Positions 1 to 11,755 of a stretch of DNA of 64,000 nt are shown here, one piece after another (the first letter of the stretch is position 1; every line of letters starts with the position of its first letter). Below the pieces are notes generated by a model that saw only the letters and a program-made list of their open reading frames with translations, had not been told where the DNA came from and did no database searches. Source of the stretch: Pontederia crassipes (taxonomy: Eukaryota; Streptophyta; Magnoliopsida; Commelinales; Pontederiaceae); contig CM060193.1 in the NCBI GenBank assembly GCA_030549335.1, positions 49,123,891 to 49,187,890 on the forward strand, given 5' to 3'. The position numbers and the translations under genes are program-made.

Positions 1-547
1 TAGTGGAGGCACAAGAGCATGCTAAAGTGGAACTAATAAAAGAAAGGATGAAGGCCGCTCAGTCTCAACAAAAGAGTTATGCAGATAGAGGTATACATGA
101 GCAAATCTTTCGAATTGGCGACAAGGTAATGCTAAAGGTCTCCCCTATGAAGGGTGTTAGATTCAGCAAGAAGGAAAAACTAAGTCCTAGATATGTAGGA
201 CTTTTTGAGGTACTTGAGCTTGTTGGCGATGCAACATGTAGACTGGCATTGCCCCCTTCCTATGGGCGCATACATAATATCTTCCACGTATCTATCCTGA
301 GGAAATATAAACATGATGACACTAATATTGTAAAATATGAAGAGCCCAACCTAAAGGAAGAACTCACATATGAAGAACAACCAATGAAGATACTAGAGTA
401 TAAGATCCAACAGCACAAAAATAGAGAAGTATTGATGGTGAGAGTTGCATGGAGTCACCACCGGGATGCTGAGGCTACATGAGAATTGGAGTCAGATATG
501 CGCGAGCAGTTCCCAACTCTTTTCGGTAAGCCTCTACTTCACTCGTA
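1..547 (+). pseudogene. Ty3/gypsy polyprotein 3' end (integrase C-terminus plus chromodomain-like tail), partial and broken
   Basis: The open frame enters from the left edge and reads as the C-terminal part of a Ty3/gypsy integrase: the QKSYADRG segment, GDKVMLKVSPMKG, KLSPRYVGLFEVLE, and HNIFHVSILRKY, in the usual order. A chromodomain-like tail follows (MKILEYKIQQHKN through VAWSHH). The frame stops at TGA 481-483, where this family normally has a Trp codon (AT-W-ELES). The same frame then continues with recognisable tail residues (ELESDMREQFPTLF) to TAA at 544-546, so the TGA is a nonsense mutation late in the gene. Integrase inserts the element's cDNA, and the chromodomain tail directs it to chromatin. 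Only the last ~180 codons lie in the window. Family assignment is secure; the Tekay/Del-like clade is inferred from motif style. Confidence 0.9.
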
Positions 548-577
548 AATTCGAGGACAAATTTTACTTTTAAGAGG

Positions 578-1190
578 TTTATAACCGGCCATCCAATAAA
601 AAATATTATTAAAACCAAATTAGAATCAAAAAAATTTAAAGTAAAACAAATCCTAGTGGGAGTTAAAAACTTACCTTATCTAAAGTTATAACTAACTCCC
701 TCTATTTAATCCTTTCCTCCACCCCTCATAACAAAGTTTAGCCCTAGTCGTCACCTCCCTCACATCTCTCCACATGTCCTCATGTCGAGGAACCTAAGAG
801 TGCGTTGTCGGACATCGGAGAGATCGCCGGAGACGAGGCAGAGTGAACCAAGGTGAACAACAATAATAGTTGGTCTTCCCTTCAATGTTTTCGGGTGATG
901 TTTTCCTAACTTGTTTTCTCTCTATTTTCTCCACCAAACTGCGTGAACGGGAAGAGGGGAGAACAACCTTCGAGATTGGGGGTCCGTCTGGGACTGCTAG
1001 TGATGAGAACGAACGGGAAGAGCCTAGAGAAATCGATCAAAATAGCAGGGAAAGAGAACAGATGTAGGTGGATCATTAGAACAACTTTGGATCGATTTTA
1101 ATAATAATTTTCATGTTTAAGGACCACTTAGATCCCTAGCATTGTCTTCTATCTATCCTGCATTGATCCATGTATTAACTTTATTTTTAA
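578..1190 (+). repeat. Probable 3' LTR of the gypsy element, degenerate
   Basis: A short purine run (TAAGAGG, 571-577) follows the pol stop, as expected for a polypurine tract, and the next bases would begin the LTR. The interval holds no gene. It contains a promoter-like CTATTTAAT near 702 followed by a C-rich stretch, as in LTR R regions. The TG start is not preserved. The right limit is a guess: the tract TTTTAAGAGGTTTAT recurs near 1186, which may mark a boundary or a second copy. An open frame at 870-1067 lies inside and looks non-functional. Confidence 0.4.
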
Positions 1191-1290
1191 GAGGTTTATT
1201 CCAATAACATAGATTGTCCCTATTGGACAGAGATGACTAGGACCAAATTAAAACAAAGTATGAAAAAGTTTGAAAATGCTCCAAGTTCAG

Positions 1291-1610
1291 CTCTCAATCT
1301 TACTTGGTGTTGACCATCTATCACCCTTTTCACACAACTCAATTATAATTATACTTGTCAGCTCGTATGCTACAATAGAGATATAAGATTACCCCTCGTC
1401 AAGGATATTGATGTCAAAAATATGAAAACACTCTAACAAAATATAGAAAAATATATAATTTGGTTATGTCTCATGTTCACCTCTCAACCTTACTTGGTAC
1501 CGATCGCAATCACCCTATTCACATAACTCAACCACAATTTGATCTCTCAATCCATATGTTGTGACTGAAGAATAAGATCACCCTCTCGAGCATGAGTGAT
1601 TAATGTGTAA
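1291..1610. repeat. Two diverged direct repeats of about 130 bp
   Basis: Unit 1 (about 1291-1420) and unit 2 (about 1472-1610) share the same word order: CTCTCAA(T/C)CTTACTTGGT, then a CATCACCC/ATCACCC block, CACA(C/T)AACTCAA, then ATAAGAT(T/C)ACCC. Spacing is about 180 bp. No coding potential is visible. This is probably retrotransposon leader or LTR debris from the neighbouring gypsy element. Confidence 0.5.
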
Positions 1611-1699
1611 AAACTCAAAACACTCGAGCAGTGGAAACTAACATTCAAACAACAACAATAAGAAACGAAATCACTTGATCTAATTGTTACTTGGGTAAC

Positions 1700-4600
1700 A
1701 CAATTTTGGGTCGACCTCTCAATTTGGGACTAATGTTAGGGAATAAGAACATTGCTTGACATAAATAAGAACACTGCTTGATATAAAAAAAACAACAGAA
1801 AAATATCAATGGAATAGTGATTATAACTGAAAGAGGATAGATGACAACTGCTTGACATAAATATAAAAAAAAAGCAGTGTTAAGAAACTATTTCCATCCA
1901 CAAATCCTCGGCCATATCTAGTTGATGATTGGTTATTCATCATAAGGAAATATGTCAGAACATCAATATACATGACTACCAAAATAGGAAGGAGGAAAAG
2001 AAAAAAATAAGAGAAAAATAAGAAAAATAGTTGCAACACCTTCTTCCTCATCCTCTCTTCATCCATTATGGAATGGTTGTCTCCCTTTTTTTGAATACTC
2101 ACTCGAGGCCCCCGGTATTCAGAGCTAACACCTGATTAATTCGGAGTCGGGGTAAAGAGCAGAACGGTATTCTCTTGGCTAAGTGGTGATTCCAAAAATC
2201 GAACTTGTGGCCATTAGGTTGTCCTCCTTTTTTACCACATCCTTTCTCCTTTTATACTTCTAGGGTTATGTGCCTCCTCTCCACTTACTACTTCGTCTTC
2301 TTTTGTTCTTCTTTCCAAAAGAGGAAGCTTCTTGCATCCACCAAAAAGAATCTACAAAATTGTCAGAGCAGCAATTTTGTCTTCTTGCAACAGTTCTCTC
2401 CAAAGGAAGAAAGTGGCACTATCCACCCATGTGCCCCCACTTGGTGCCCTCTTAGAGAATTTCGCCGCCGTCCTTCATCTCTAGACCTCCCATGATTTTT
2501 GGAGTTTTGAAATACTAAAAATATACACAAAAAAATAATACTTTTTTTATGAAAATATTAAATTCTCATTTTTATAAAAATTGTTGCGGAGAATTTTATA
2601 AAGCTAAAAAGTGACAATAAAACATTTGTTTAGACATGGAAATATAGAAAAATAGAACTAAAATGCATGTTGAACATAGTGTTTGTAAATTCTCCACATC
2701 ATGACCTAAATTCACTATCTAATTAATATACAAATTATTTTATTAATTTAATGGTAAAAATAGTATTTTATTATGTTATATGTCACAAGATGGAATTATA
2801 AATTTTAGTATATTATTATGTTATTTTTTGTACATATAGTGCTTGAAATAATGTATAACTACAAAATGAAAAAAATGAATAGAAGGATATAATGCATCTG
2901 AAATTAATAATAATTTGTTATGATATCTTTTATATAGTAAAAAAATAGAATGCATGGCAAGATAAAATAAAGATGCAAAATACTAAAATAATGAAATTAA
3001 TGAATAGAAGGACCTTAATTAAAAAATTTGTTTTACTATAAAAGTGTTGATTATTTTAAGATAAAATAAAACAAATTTTTAAATTTTATCGATAAATATA
3101 ATCAAAGATGCAAAATACTAAAATAAAAAAATAGAGGATATTGAGTATACTGCAGTCTGATTTGTAGTGAATATAATGCAGTAAAATTACAATCATCAGT
3201 TCATCACATTAAAATCTACTGCTGATATCCCTTTCACTAACAACTAACAAGACAATTTGTCTTTGAGTCTTTACTCGAAAAGTGATGCCATCATGTCTAT
3301 TTCTTGGTACCTAGAATCTTGGCTAATGGAGACCCTGTGGGTTAGTGCCCATGGCGATGATGGTGGAAGCCTTGACTATGCATGTAGAAGAAAGGGATGC
3401 AGTGGTCTGGACTGGAGCACAAAGGTTGAGAGACAGAGGAAACAAGGCGAAATGTGCATGAAGCCGAGGACATAATGAAAAAAAGAAACATATAAATGAC
3501 ATGAAGTCATCAATTATTTAGGCTACCATGATTGCGTTTGAGAGCAGTTTTTTTTAATAGGAAAATGCATATTTAAACCGAGGATGATTTGAACAATTTG
3601 TCGAGAAAGATGATTTGAACCGAGCAGTCAACACATTTTTCCCTAACATAACACAAAAAGTTTAAAAATTAAACATATTTTTATTAAAAATAATGAGGAA
3701 TATTTTAAAAAAGTAATCAAAATAAATAAAAATAATATTAATAATAAAATAATTTACATAAATTATAATATTAATAACATATTCTTATTTACTATAATTT
3801 TATACCTCATAAAATAATAAATTATATTCTTAGTTCTTATTTTTTTATCTAAACACCCACTAAAATTTATCTATTAAATTATCATTATATTTTTCATCTA
3901 AACACCGATCCAATCTTTTATATCAAATTGATTAGCTCTCAAGAATTAATCTTTTCTCAAAATTCTCGTACTAAACACAGCCTAAAAGTATACTGCAACT
4001 ATAATAGATATCTAGTCAAAGGCACAGTTTGACATATTCAAAAAATAGAGTATCAAATAGTAAATAGAGTTTTAACCAAGTAATCGTTAGTGTACGATGT
4101 TTGGTAAATAATTTTTTCAAATATCATTTAGAGGTTTTAATACAAAATACTACAAAATCTAATGGGAGTCACTTATAGAGTAAAGAGTATAGCAATTTCA
4201 TATTATATCATTATTTTTTAATAAAAATATTTAATTATAAACCTAATTTATCATTTTTATTTTAATATTTCACATCATTTATTTTACTTGCAACCTAAAT
4301 AAGATTTTTATTTTAAAATAATTGATATTTTTTTATATTAAAATTAAATTTTTAAAAATATTACTATTCAAAATAAAATATCATAAATGAATTATTATGA
4401 GTATAATGCTCATAAGAATGGGTGTAAATTATATTCCTATGTTCACTTTTGTCGTTGTATAAGTATACACTAGTTTAATTGTTATATTTATCAAATAATT
4501 TTATATCAAAATTATAAATAAATTGCTATTCGATAATGACTAATCATTATTCTTTAATTAAATTGTTATCCTCGATTCAAACTGATGTCCTCTAATCGAA

Positions 4601-5570
4601 TTGTGAACTTTACCAAAGATAGCCAAAAGCTAAAGTTGTTTAATTAATTGAGAGTTGATTTAGCTCATGACCCAATTCTTCATCCTAATTCTAGTTCGAG
4701 AAGAAAGATGATCCAGATTATGATCGAACTCATTATAAATGGCTTAAAACTTTATTATTGAATTAATTTACATTTTTTAAACTTGATATAAGAAATAAAT
4801 AATGTTTGTTCTAAATACTTAAACACTATTTAAAGCGGCATTTCAATATCTAATCCTCGACTAAAATTAAGAAAAAATACTTAATTATAAGAATAGAATT
4901 ATTTATCAATCACAAATTACATGAATGAGATGCATTGCATCACACAAATATTTAATTCATAAAAAATTAAAATCAAATTAATATATATTTCATAAAGAAA
5001 TATTATCCCATTAATTAAAACTTTGTTTGGCAATTAATTAAACGGTCTTCATTAATGTCATTAAAGATTACCGGTCAATGTAAATTATAGCTCATGTACT
5101 TGAATAAAAAACATTAGGAAGAACATTTAAATAAAATGATATTTTACTAGAATAAAATTTGTAAAACTGAGAAATATGAAAGGTTCATTTACAAAAGTAT
5201 TTTACCCTTTATTATATTTTTCAATTCTTTAATTTGGTGGAATTAAAACTTTGATGTTTGAGGGCTTTGATCTTCTTTAACATAAATGACTATAGATGAC
5301 AAGCAATTAATTTTTAATAAATAATGAATGCTTGAAATAAACAAAAAGTGTTTAGCACGTTCAGTGCATGAATTATTTAATAAATTCAGAATGATTTAAA
5401 AGATATATATATATAATTTAAATAGTTTGCATTATTGTATACATTTAAATCAAAGGATACATTGTTCTTAAATATTTATTTTAAAAATAATAAATTATAA
5501 ATATAATACACTTTTATGAATATTTTCTAGTCAAAACGTCTTTAAACCTGATATATATAATTAACATAAA
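1700..5570. other. Intergenic, AT-rich, no supported gene
   Basis: Open frames at 1821-2102 (-), 2205-2495 (+) and 3257-3475 (+) are short, match no family I know and lack neighbouring exons. The 2110-2500 stretch is less AT-rich than its surroundings and could be old transposon sequence. CTGCTTGACATAAA-type words repeat at 1750-1860. From 2500 to 5570 the sequence is very AT-rich with homopolymer runs. A MITE-like end (AAACACAGCCT) occurs near 3975, but I could not pair it with a left end. Confidence 0.5.
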
Positions 5571-7694
5571 GGCTATTTCCATAAATCTACCCTAAATTAT
5601 CGTAATTTTTCGTATTTAACTTTAAATTACGAACTTTTTTTATCCGACTTTCTATCTAGTTCTGTTACATTTTCTATTACATTTGCTTTCTCTCATTTAT
5701 AAAAAGACTAATTTACCTCTCATCATATAATACATCAAATAATAAATATAAAATAATATGTTCGACCTTCGCTCCTTCCACTACAAGAAAAACCCTGATT
5801 ACAGACGATGTTTGACCATCTGTAATCAGCCCAAAATTGTCGGTAATACACTTTTTGACAGTTTTTCGAACGGAATCGATCCGTCGGAAAAACGATTGTC
5901 GCAAATCGATTTGTGACGGTTGGAAAAGATTCGTCAGAAGTATCGACGGTTGTAACCATTCGAAAAGTCCGGAGCGATGGTTGTAACCGTCCGAAAAGTT
6001 CGACGGTTGCAACCGTCGAAAGTTTTCGGCGGCCGTAACTGTCGAAACTTTTGACGATCGTACAACCGTCGAAACTTTCAGCGGTCAAAATCGCCGAAAC
6101 TTTCGACGGTCGACACAACCCGCTGAAACTTTCTACGGTCACAAACTGTCGAAACTTTCGGCGATCGTCGCAATCGTCGATCATTCGACGGTCGCAGTCA
6201 TCACAAAGAATTTTTTAAAGCGGCTCGATCCGGGCCGCCAGGCGGCAAGATCCGTGCTGCGGGCGGAGATCGGCCGCTCGTGACCAGATCCGTGCCGTAG
6301 GTGGCCAATCCGACCACTGGCGACTAGATCTGGCCAGATGCACCGGGGAGAGAGAGAGAGAGAGGTCATCGGTGGGTCATCGTCCGATAGGGAGAGGGTC
6401 GCCAACGGGTCGGGCGGCAAAATAGGAGATGGAGAGAGAGAGGAGAGAGGGAAAGAAGTGGAGAATGGGGAGTGGGAAAGTAAAAATACATATATATATA
6501 TAGGGTAGAAAGTTGGGAAGCGGGAAAACGAAAAAAGAAGGGACAGGAGAGTATTTTTAATTACCGACGGTCATGACCATCGAAAAATTAGTAAAGATAT
6601 ATATATGAATGTAATATTTAATTATTTTTAAAGTTACCGGCGGTCGTAACCATCGGAAAGTGTTTAATTATAATAATAAAATATTACTTACATTATATAA
6701 AATTTATTTTTTAGTTTACCGACGGTCCGAACCGTAGGTAATTTATTATATTAATAAAAAAACTCCTAATATTATATTATTTTTAAATTTACCGACGGTC
6801 GAAACCGTCAAAAATTATTTAATTATAAAAATAAAATATATATTTAGTTATATATAATATTTATTTTTTATTTTTATCGACGGTTTGAACTATCGCTAAT
6901 TATATTAATAAAATACTCCTCATATTATATTATTATACATTTACCGACGATTACGGCCTTCGAAAATATCGACGTTCCTAATCGTCAAAAAATAAAATAA
7001 TAATATAATAAATTATATAATTTATTATTTTCTTTTCGATGGTTATAACCGTCAGAAATTTCATCGGAATTTGCGACGGATGGATATTCGTCGAAAATAT
7101 CGACGTTCCCAACCATCGAAAAATAAAATAATAGTATAATAAATTACATAATTTATTATTTTCATTTCTGACGGTTACAACTGTCAGAAATTCCGTCGGA
7201 ATTTGTGACGGATAGATATCCGTTAAAAATATCGACGTTCTTAATCGTCAAAAAATAAAATAATAATATAACAAATTACAACCATAAGAAATTCCGTCGG
7301 AATTTGCGACGGATGGATATTCGTCGCAAATATCGACGTTCCTAACCGTCGAAAAATAAAATAATAATATAATAAATTACATAAATTATTATTTCCATTC
7401 CCGACGGTTGTGATCGTCGAAAATGTTTTTGTCGCAAAATTCGTCGCAAATTGCGACGGATTTTTATCCGTCGAAAAATGGCAATTTTCTTGTTGCGTTC
7501 GTCGATAGTTAAACATTTTTCTTTTTTCTTTTTTATAAATGAAAAAGCAAATGTAATAGAAAATATAACAAAAGTAGATAGATATAAAGTGAAAAAGTCC
7601 TGATAGTTTAGATATAAAAAAAATAAGTTCAAAGTTTGAGATTATGTGAAAAATCGTAATAGTTTAGAGGAGGTTTATAAAAAAAAATTTGTCC
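5571..7694. mobile_element. Long-inverted-repeat (MITE-like) element split by a CACTA insertion
   Basis: The left arm (about 5571-5702) and right arm (about 7525-7694) are inverted repeats. Both read, from the outside in: CATAAATCTACCCTAAA / TATAAACCTCCTCTAAAC, then ATTACGATTTTTC-like, then a long block ending in ATTTTCTATTACATTTGC (nearly identical in both arms) and ATTTATAAAAA. Without the CACTA insertion the element would be about 400 bp. I could not define the terminal bases or a target duplication. It resembles the element family at 10045 and 50620 in style, but similarity is not shown base by base. Confidence 0.65.
5779..7497 (+). mobile_element. Non-autonomous CACTA (En/Spm) DNA transposon with 3-bp TSD
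   Basis: The left end reads CACTACAAGAAAAACC at 5779. The right end is TTTTCTTGTTGCG ending at 7497, the inverted and slightly decayed counterpart. Target duplication TTC lies at 5776-5778 and 7498-7500, the 3-bp length typical of CACTA elements. No transposase frame is present. Inside are many short palindromic units built on CCGACGGT / ACCGTCGG, alternating with AT-rich spacers. A GC-rich block at about 6218-6300 (GGCCGCCAGGCGGC-like), a GA microsatellite and an AAGCGGGAAAACG segment near 6518 follow. Such dense subterminal motifs are the known binding sites of TNPA-like proteins in this superfamily. Several minus-strand open frames here are by-products of the repeats. Confidence 0.9.
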
Positions 7695-8048
7695 TTCAAG
7701 CATCTTAAAACGTTAAGCTTGCTATTATTATTTGTGTTAGAGAACAAAGACTTGATAAAAACCTCTGCATGCTATTTTTAAGACTCTGTTTGGTACACAA
7801 TGATTGACGATCAAATTATAGGAATTGAACAATTGAAATGAAAGCTAGTATCCCATAAATGCAACCTAAGAATTAGTTGATATATATAAATTGCTTGGAT
7901 GTTAAAATAATAGCTTGAATTATTTATGAATTCTAAAGTAAAGTCATTAACATTATTAAAACGTATCCATTTTATATGATAAATATTATGTAAAGTACGA
8001 ATCTAATTTATTATATTAACATTTTAGTCAAGGTACGTTTTTGAAACC
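7695..8048. other. Intergenic, nothing recognised
   Basis: AT-rich. ACTCTGTTTGGTACAC near 7784 resembles a Tourist-like MITE start, but no matching right end was found before the microsatellite. Confidence 0.4.
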
Positions 8049-8049
8049 A

Positions 8050-8231
<182 letters not shown>

Positions 8232-9516
8232 GAAGCGTGTATATTACTAATGATAATTACTAATGAAAGATTGTTAAGGATGTAATTTATGCACAATTCA
8301 TTAGTTTGAAACATTTTGCTATATATTTGTTAAATGCCATATACTTGTTGCTATGAATTTTTTTTTTTGTTTTGTTGGAAGAACTTCATTAATTACCAAA
8401 TGCAAAAAAAAGTCTATTGCAAACTAAGTTGTCAGGATCACTTTCAACGTAGAATTGTATGGAATTTTAAGTATCGAGATCGTAATAGAAAATGATTAAA
8501 ATAATATATTTATTCACGAAATAATATGATATGTTATGAGTTAATTAGACACCAACCGTTAATATTTAATTTCACATATTTTCAAATCTAATTTTTTTTA
8601 TGTCACGTGCAATATAATATGATATTCTTAAAAATATTAACTAATAAAATGTAATATCTAATCTTAAAGAAGTATAATACTTTATTAAAATATATTATAA
8701 TTCTTAGTATACTTGTAACAGTGAAATGTAATTTTGTGGAAAGATAATCACTAAATTCATGAGATAATATTGAACTATTAAAATTTAGAATTTATGAAAA
8801 TGAGAATAATATATATAATAGGTAAAAATGAAATAGTTAAATTAAATTTTCTTCAAGGTATTTTTAGATTTACTTTTAATTTTTTATTCGAACAAATAAA
8901 TTTGTAATATTACCATAAGATTGGCCAAGTAGCGCCTAGTGCTTTGATCCCTCATTCGATTATTTTAATATTAATACAAAAACAATCTAAATAAGATTTA
9001 TTTTAAATTATGATGATGAATCATAATGAATTAAATTTTTAAAACTATATATTTTATTCAAATTTATATGTAAATCATTGTATAATTATTCAAAATATAT
9101 TCAATTAAAAAGGTAATATATATATATATAACCATTAATGGAGAGGTAAAAAACCTCTCTCATAATGCCACATAATATGCTTAATTGTTTTTCAAAATTA
9201 GTTTAAATATAATAGATAATACACTATGTTTACTATTAAAATAAACAATGGTAAAAATTATTGAAAATGAACTATAAATTCAAGAACATTAATTAATATT
9301 GTTTAATTGAATTCTCAACAAGAAAAAAAGAAAAGAAAAGAAAAGAGAGACTATAAAAGAAGGGAGAAGTTATAAATGGAGTCAACATTCAATCAATAAG
9401 GCTTATGACTCGGGTGAGAGACATCTAGCTGGTACTCAAATACAAATATTTAAATAATTTTCAGTACTTATTTTTATAATATCAATATAATATTCATATC
9501 TTAGATATAATATAAA
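8232..9516. other. Intergenic, AT-rich, no gene
   Basis: No open frame or exon-like stretch. Contains a homopurine AAAAG/AAGAAA tract near 9320-9350 and a short AT microsatellite near 9117-9130. Confidence 0.5.
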
Positions 9517-9960
9517 GGGTGCTACTAACGTCACTCCAAAAAATATTATTATCACTTCATTTTATTAGATAAGGGTAAAAATGTCTAGCACTAATAAAAG
9601 AGAGTAACATTAGTGTATTTGGAGTGGTAAAGCCATCCTAATAATATATTATATCTTAGCATAAGATATAATATATTATTAGGATGGCTTTACCACTCCA
9701 AATACACTAATGTTACTCTCTTTTAATATAATATATTATTAGGATGGCTTTGCCACTCCAAATACACTAATGTTACTCTCATTTATTAGTGCCAAACATT
9801 TTTACCCTTATCAAGATATAATATATTATTAGGATGGCTTTGCCACTCCAAATACACTAATGTTACTCTCTTTTAATATAATATATTATTAGGATGGCTT
9901 TGCCACTCCAAATACACTAATGTTACTCTCATTTATTAGTGCCAAACATTTTTACCCTTA

Positions 9961-9962
<2 letters not shown>
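9517..9962. repeat. Rearranged MITE cluster: one forward and four reverse copies, with a 64-bp perfect hairpin
   Basis: A forward copy (9517-9638) starts GGGTGCTAC and ends GGTAAAGCCATCC. Four reverse-oriented copies follow, each beginning AGGATGGCTTT(A/G)CCACTCC. Copies 1 and 3 are truncated after ACTCTCTTTTAAT; copies 2 and 4 run on to TTTTTACCCTTATC. Reverse copies 1+2 (9662-9812) and 3+4 (9813-9962) are a nearly exact 150-bp tandem duplication. Arms 9595-9658 and 9662-9725 are perfectly complementary over 64 bp around a 3-nt loop (GCA). No target duplication is resolvable. Confidence 0.85.

Positions 9963-9964
<2 letters not shown>

Positions 9965-10000
<36 letters not shown>
9965..10000. 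repeat. (AT)n microsatellite
   Basis: About 18 uninterrupted AT units directly abutting the MITE cluster. Confidence 0.95.
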
Positions 10001-10002
<2 letters not shown>

Positions 10003-10044
10003 AAATACACCTATGGTTCTAGCCTAGTTTTGATGATCGATATA

Positions 10045-11755
10045 TTAGGATAAATTTTAGTAAATACCCTCCAATTTTATCATCTTTCCCAATATTTTTC
10101 TCTAATTTTAGTTTGTAACTGGATCATCCTCCAACTTTTATTATTTTCATCAACTGTCCTTTTTATTTGGTATAAGGGGTTTATTGTATTATTGCCTATG
10201 TGGCACCTTATTAAAAGATAAAATATAAAAAAATATAACAATAAAAGAAATAGCCACACATTAGCCTCTAAATGGCATCGCACCGTGGAGACACCGGCCT
10301 TCGGTAGCTATTAGCGTCGTACCGACGCAGCGACACTGACAACACATGTAACGCTACTAGCGCAACATAATTATTGCGATGCCAATATGCGCTATTGGAA
10401 CACGATGTCGTCGTCGTTGGTCTATATGGTGGCGCTAAATCATGTCACTTAATTCAACTCTTATAATTCCATGATTAAGAATGTAAAAAATATAGGATTA
10501 CTGCACGAGAGAAATTATGCACCACAAAAAAATTCGAGAAATTTAAGATGATGCAGAATTTTGTTAGATGAAAAACAGAAGAGGATTACAATTCAGATTG
10601 CTTTCTGTTTGGACCCCATAGTGCGATGACGCTTTTTACTTCAGAGTGTCTTGGGGTCTAGGTTTCCAGTTCGAGTAGGATTCAAGGCATTATTAACAAA
10701 AATAATTTATCCATTATACATGTATGTAATATATGGTATATGAATATATATGTAGGTAATACATATAATGTAGCCAACATATAGTATACGAATATATACG
10801 TAGCTAACACATATAATATATGTAACATATAATATAGGAATACATATATAGGTATGTAGGTATCATATATATTTAATTATGAACATTTAATACGTAAGGC
10901 GCCAGCTTAGCATCTAAGTAGCGTCGCATTTAAGTGGCGCTAAGTAGCATCGCGAGTCGTCGACGCCAACACAGCACAAGTTGTCAACGTCCATAGCGAC
11001 TTCGATGTTAGCGTCAATATAGTGTTGCATACGTTGTGATGCTAATTTAACGTCAGTCCCTATCGACGCTAATACAACGCTACGATCAACTATACATTTC
11101 CCTTTTTCGCGCGTAATAATAGCGGCAAAGTAGCGTCTCCATGGCGCCGCATGTAGCGTCGACTTTTCGTAATGCTAAGACGGCGTTAATGTGACGCTAT
11201 TGAGGGACAATTAGCATCGTTTCTCGGTGACTCACTTTCATCGCTAGAGTGACATGCTTTTGACGTCGACATAGCATCACCACCGCTTAAGACACTAAAC
11301 TCCATCGCTATTCGATAGTTTTCTTGCAGTAAGGGGACTCACCGACAACGAGGGGTGCGCGAGCCAAGGATGTGGAGGCAAACATGTCGATGCCATTGCT
11401 GCTTACATCCCCATTGATAAGATGGCTCAAGCAGCACTCCAAGCTTCCTTAAGATACATAGGAAGACCCATCGTGCATGATAATGATGCGGCAGCGCGTC
11501 CTCCATGTTAAACCTCCTTTGTAAGGGAGAGGGGGAGACACCAGCACCCTCCCACGCCGACGAGGTCATCAATGGTTGGAGAGAGAGGGGAGGAGCTGCG
11601 CACCCCCTCTATTTTCTAAAAATATTTTATATATTTTTATTATAATATCGGTAAATTATCTATACTCAATAAAAGAGACAATCCGCAAAATAAGTTAAAA
11701 ATTGAAGAATAATATAGAGAATAAAGTGATAAATTGTATTAAAAGAAGTTGTTTT
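10045..11755. mobile_element. Long-inverted-repeat element with GC-richer AGCGTCG-repeat interior
   Basis: The left arm (about 10045-10200: AATACCCTCCAATTTTATC, then AACTGGATCATCCTCCAAC, then TTGGTATAAGGGGTTTATTG) has a diverged inverted counterpart at 11635-11755 (GGTAAATTATCTATACTC and flanks). Between them lie many AGCGTCG / TAGCATCG words (10270-10440 and 10890-11330). A CACTA-like 3' end, TTTTCTTGCAGTA, ends near 11331. So either a decayed CACTA element is nested inside, or the interior shares its structure. The minus-strand frame 11339-11572 is probably spurious. The solo LTR at 11756 interrupts the right arm. Confidence 0.5.
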
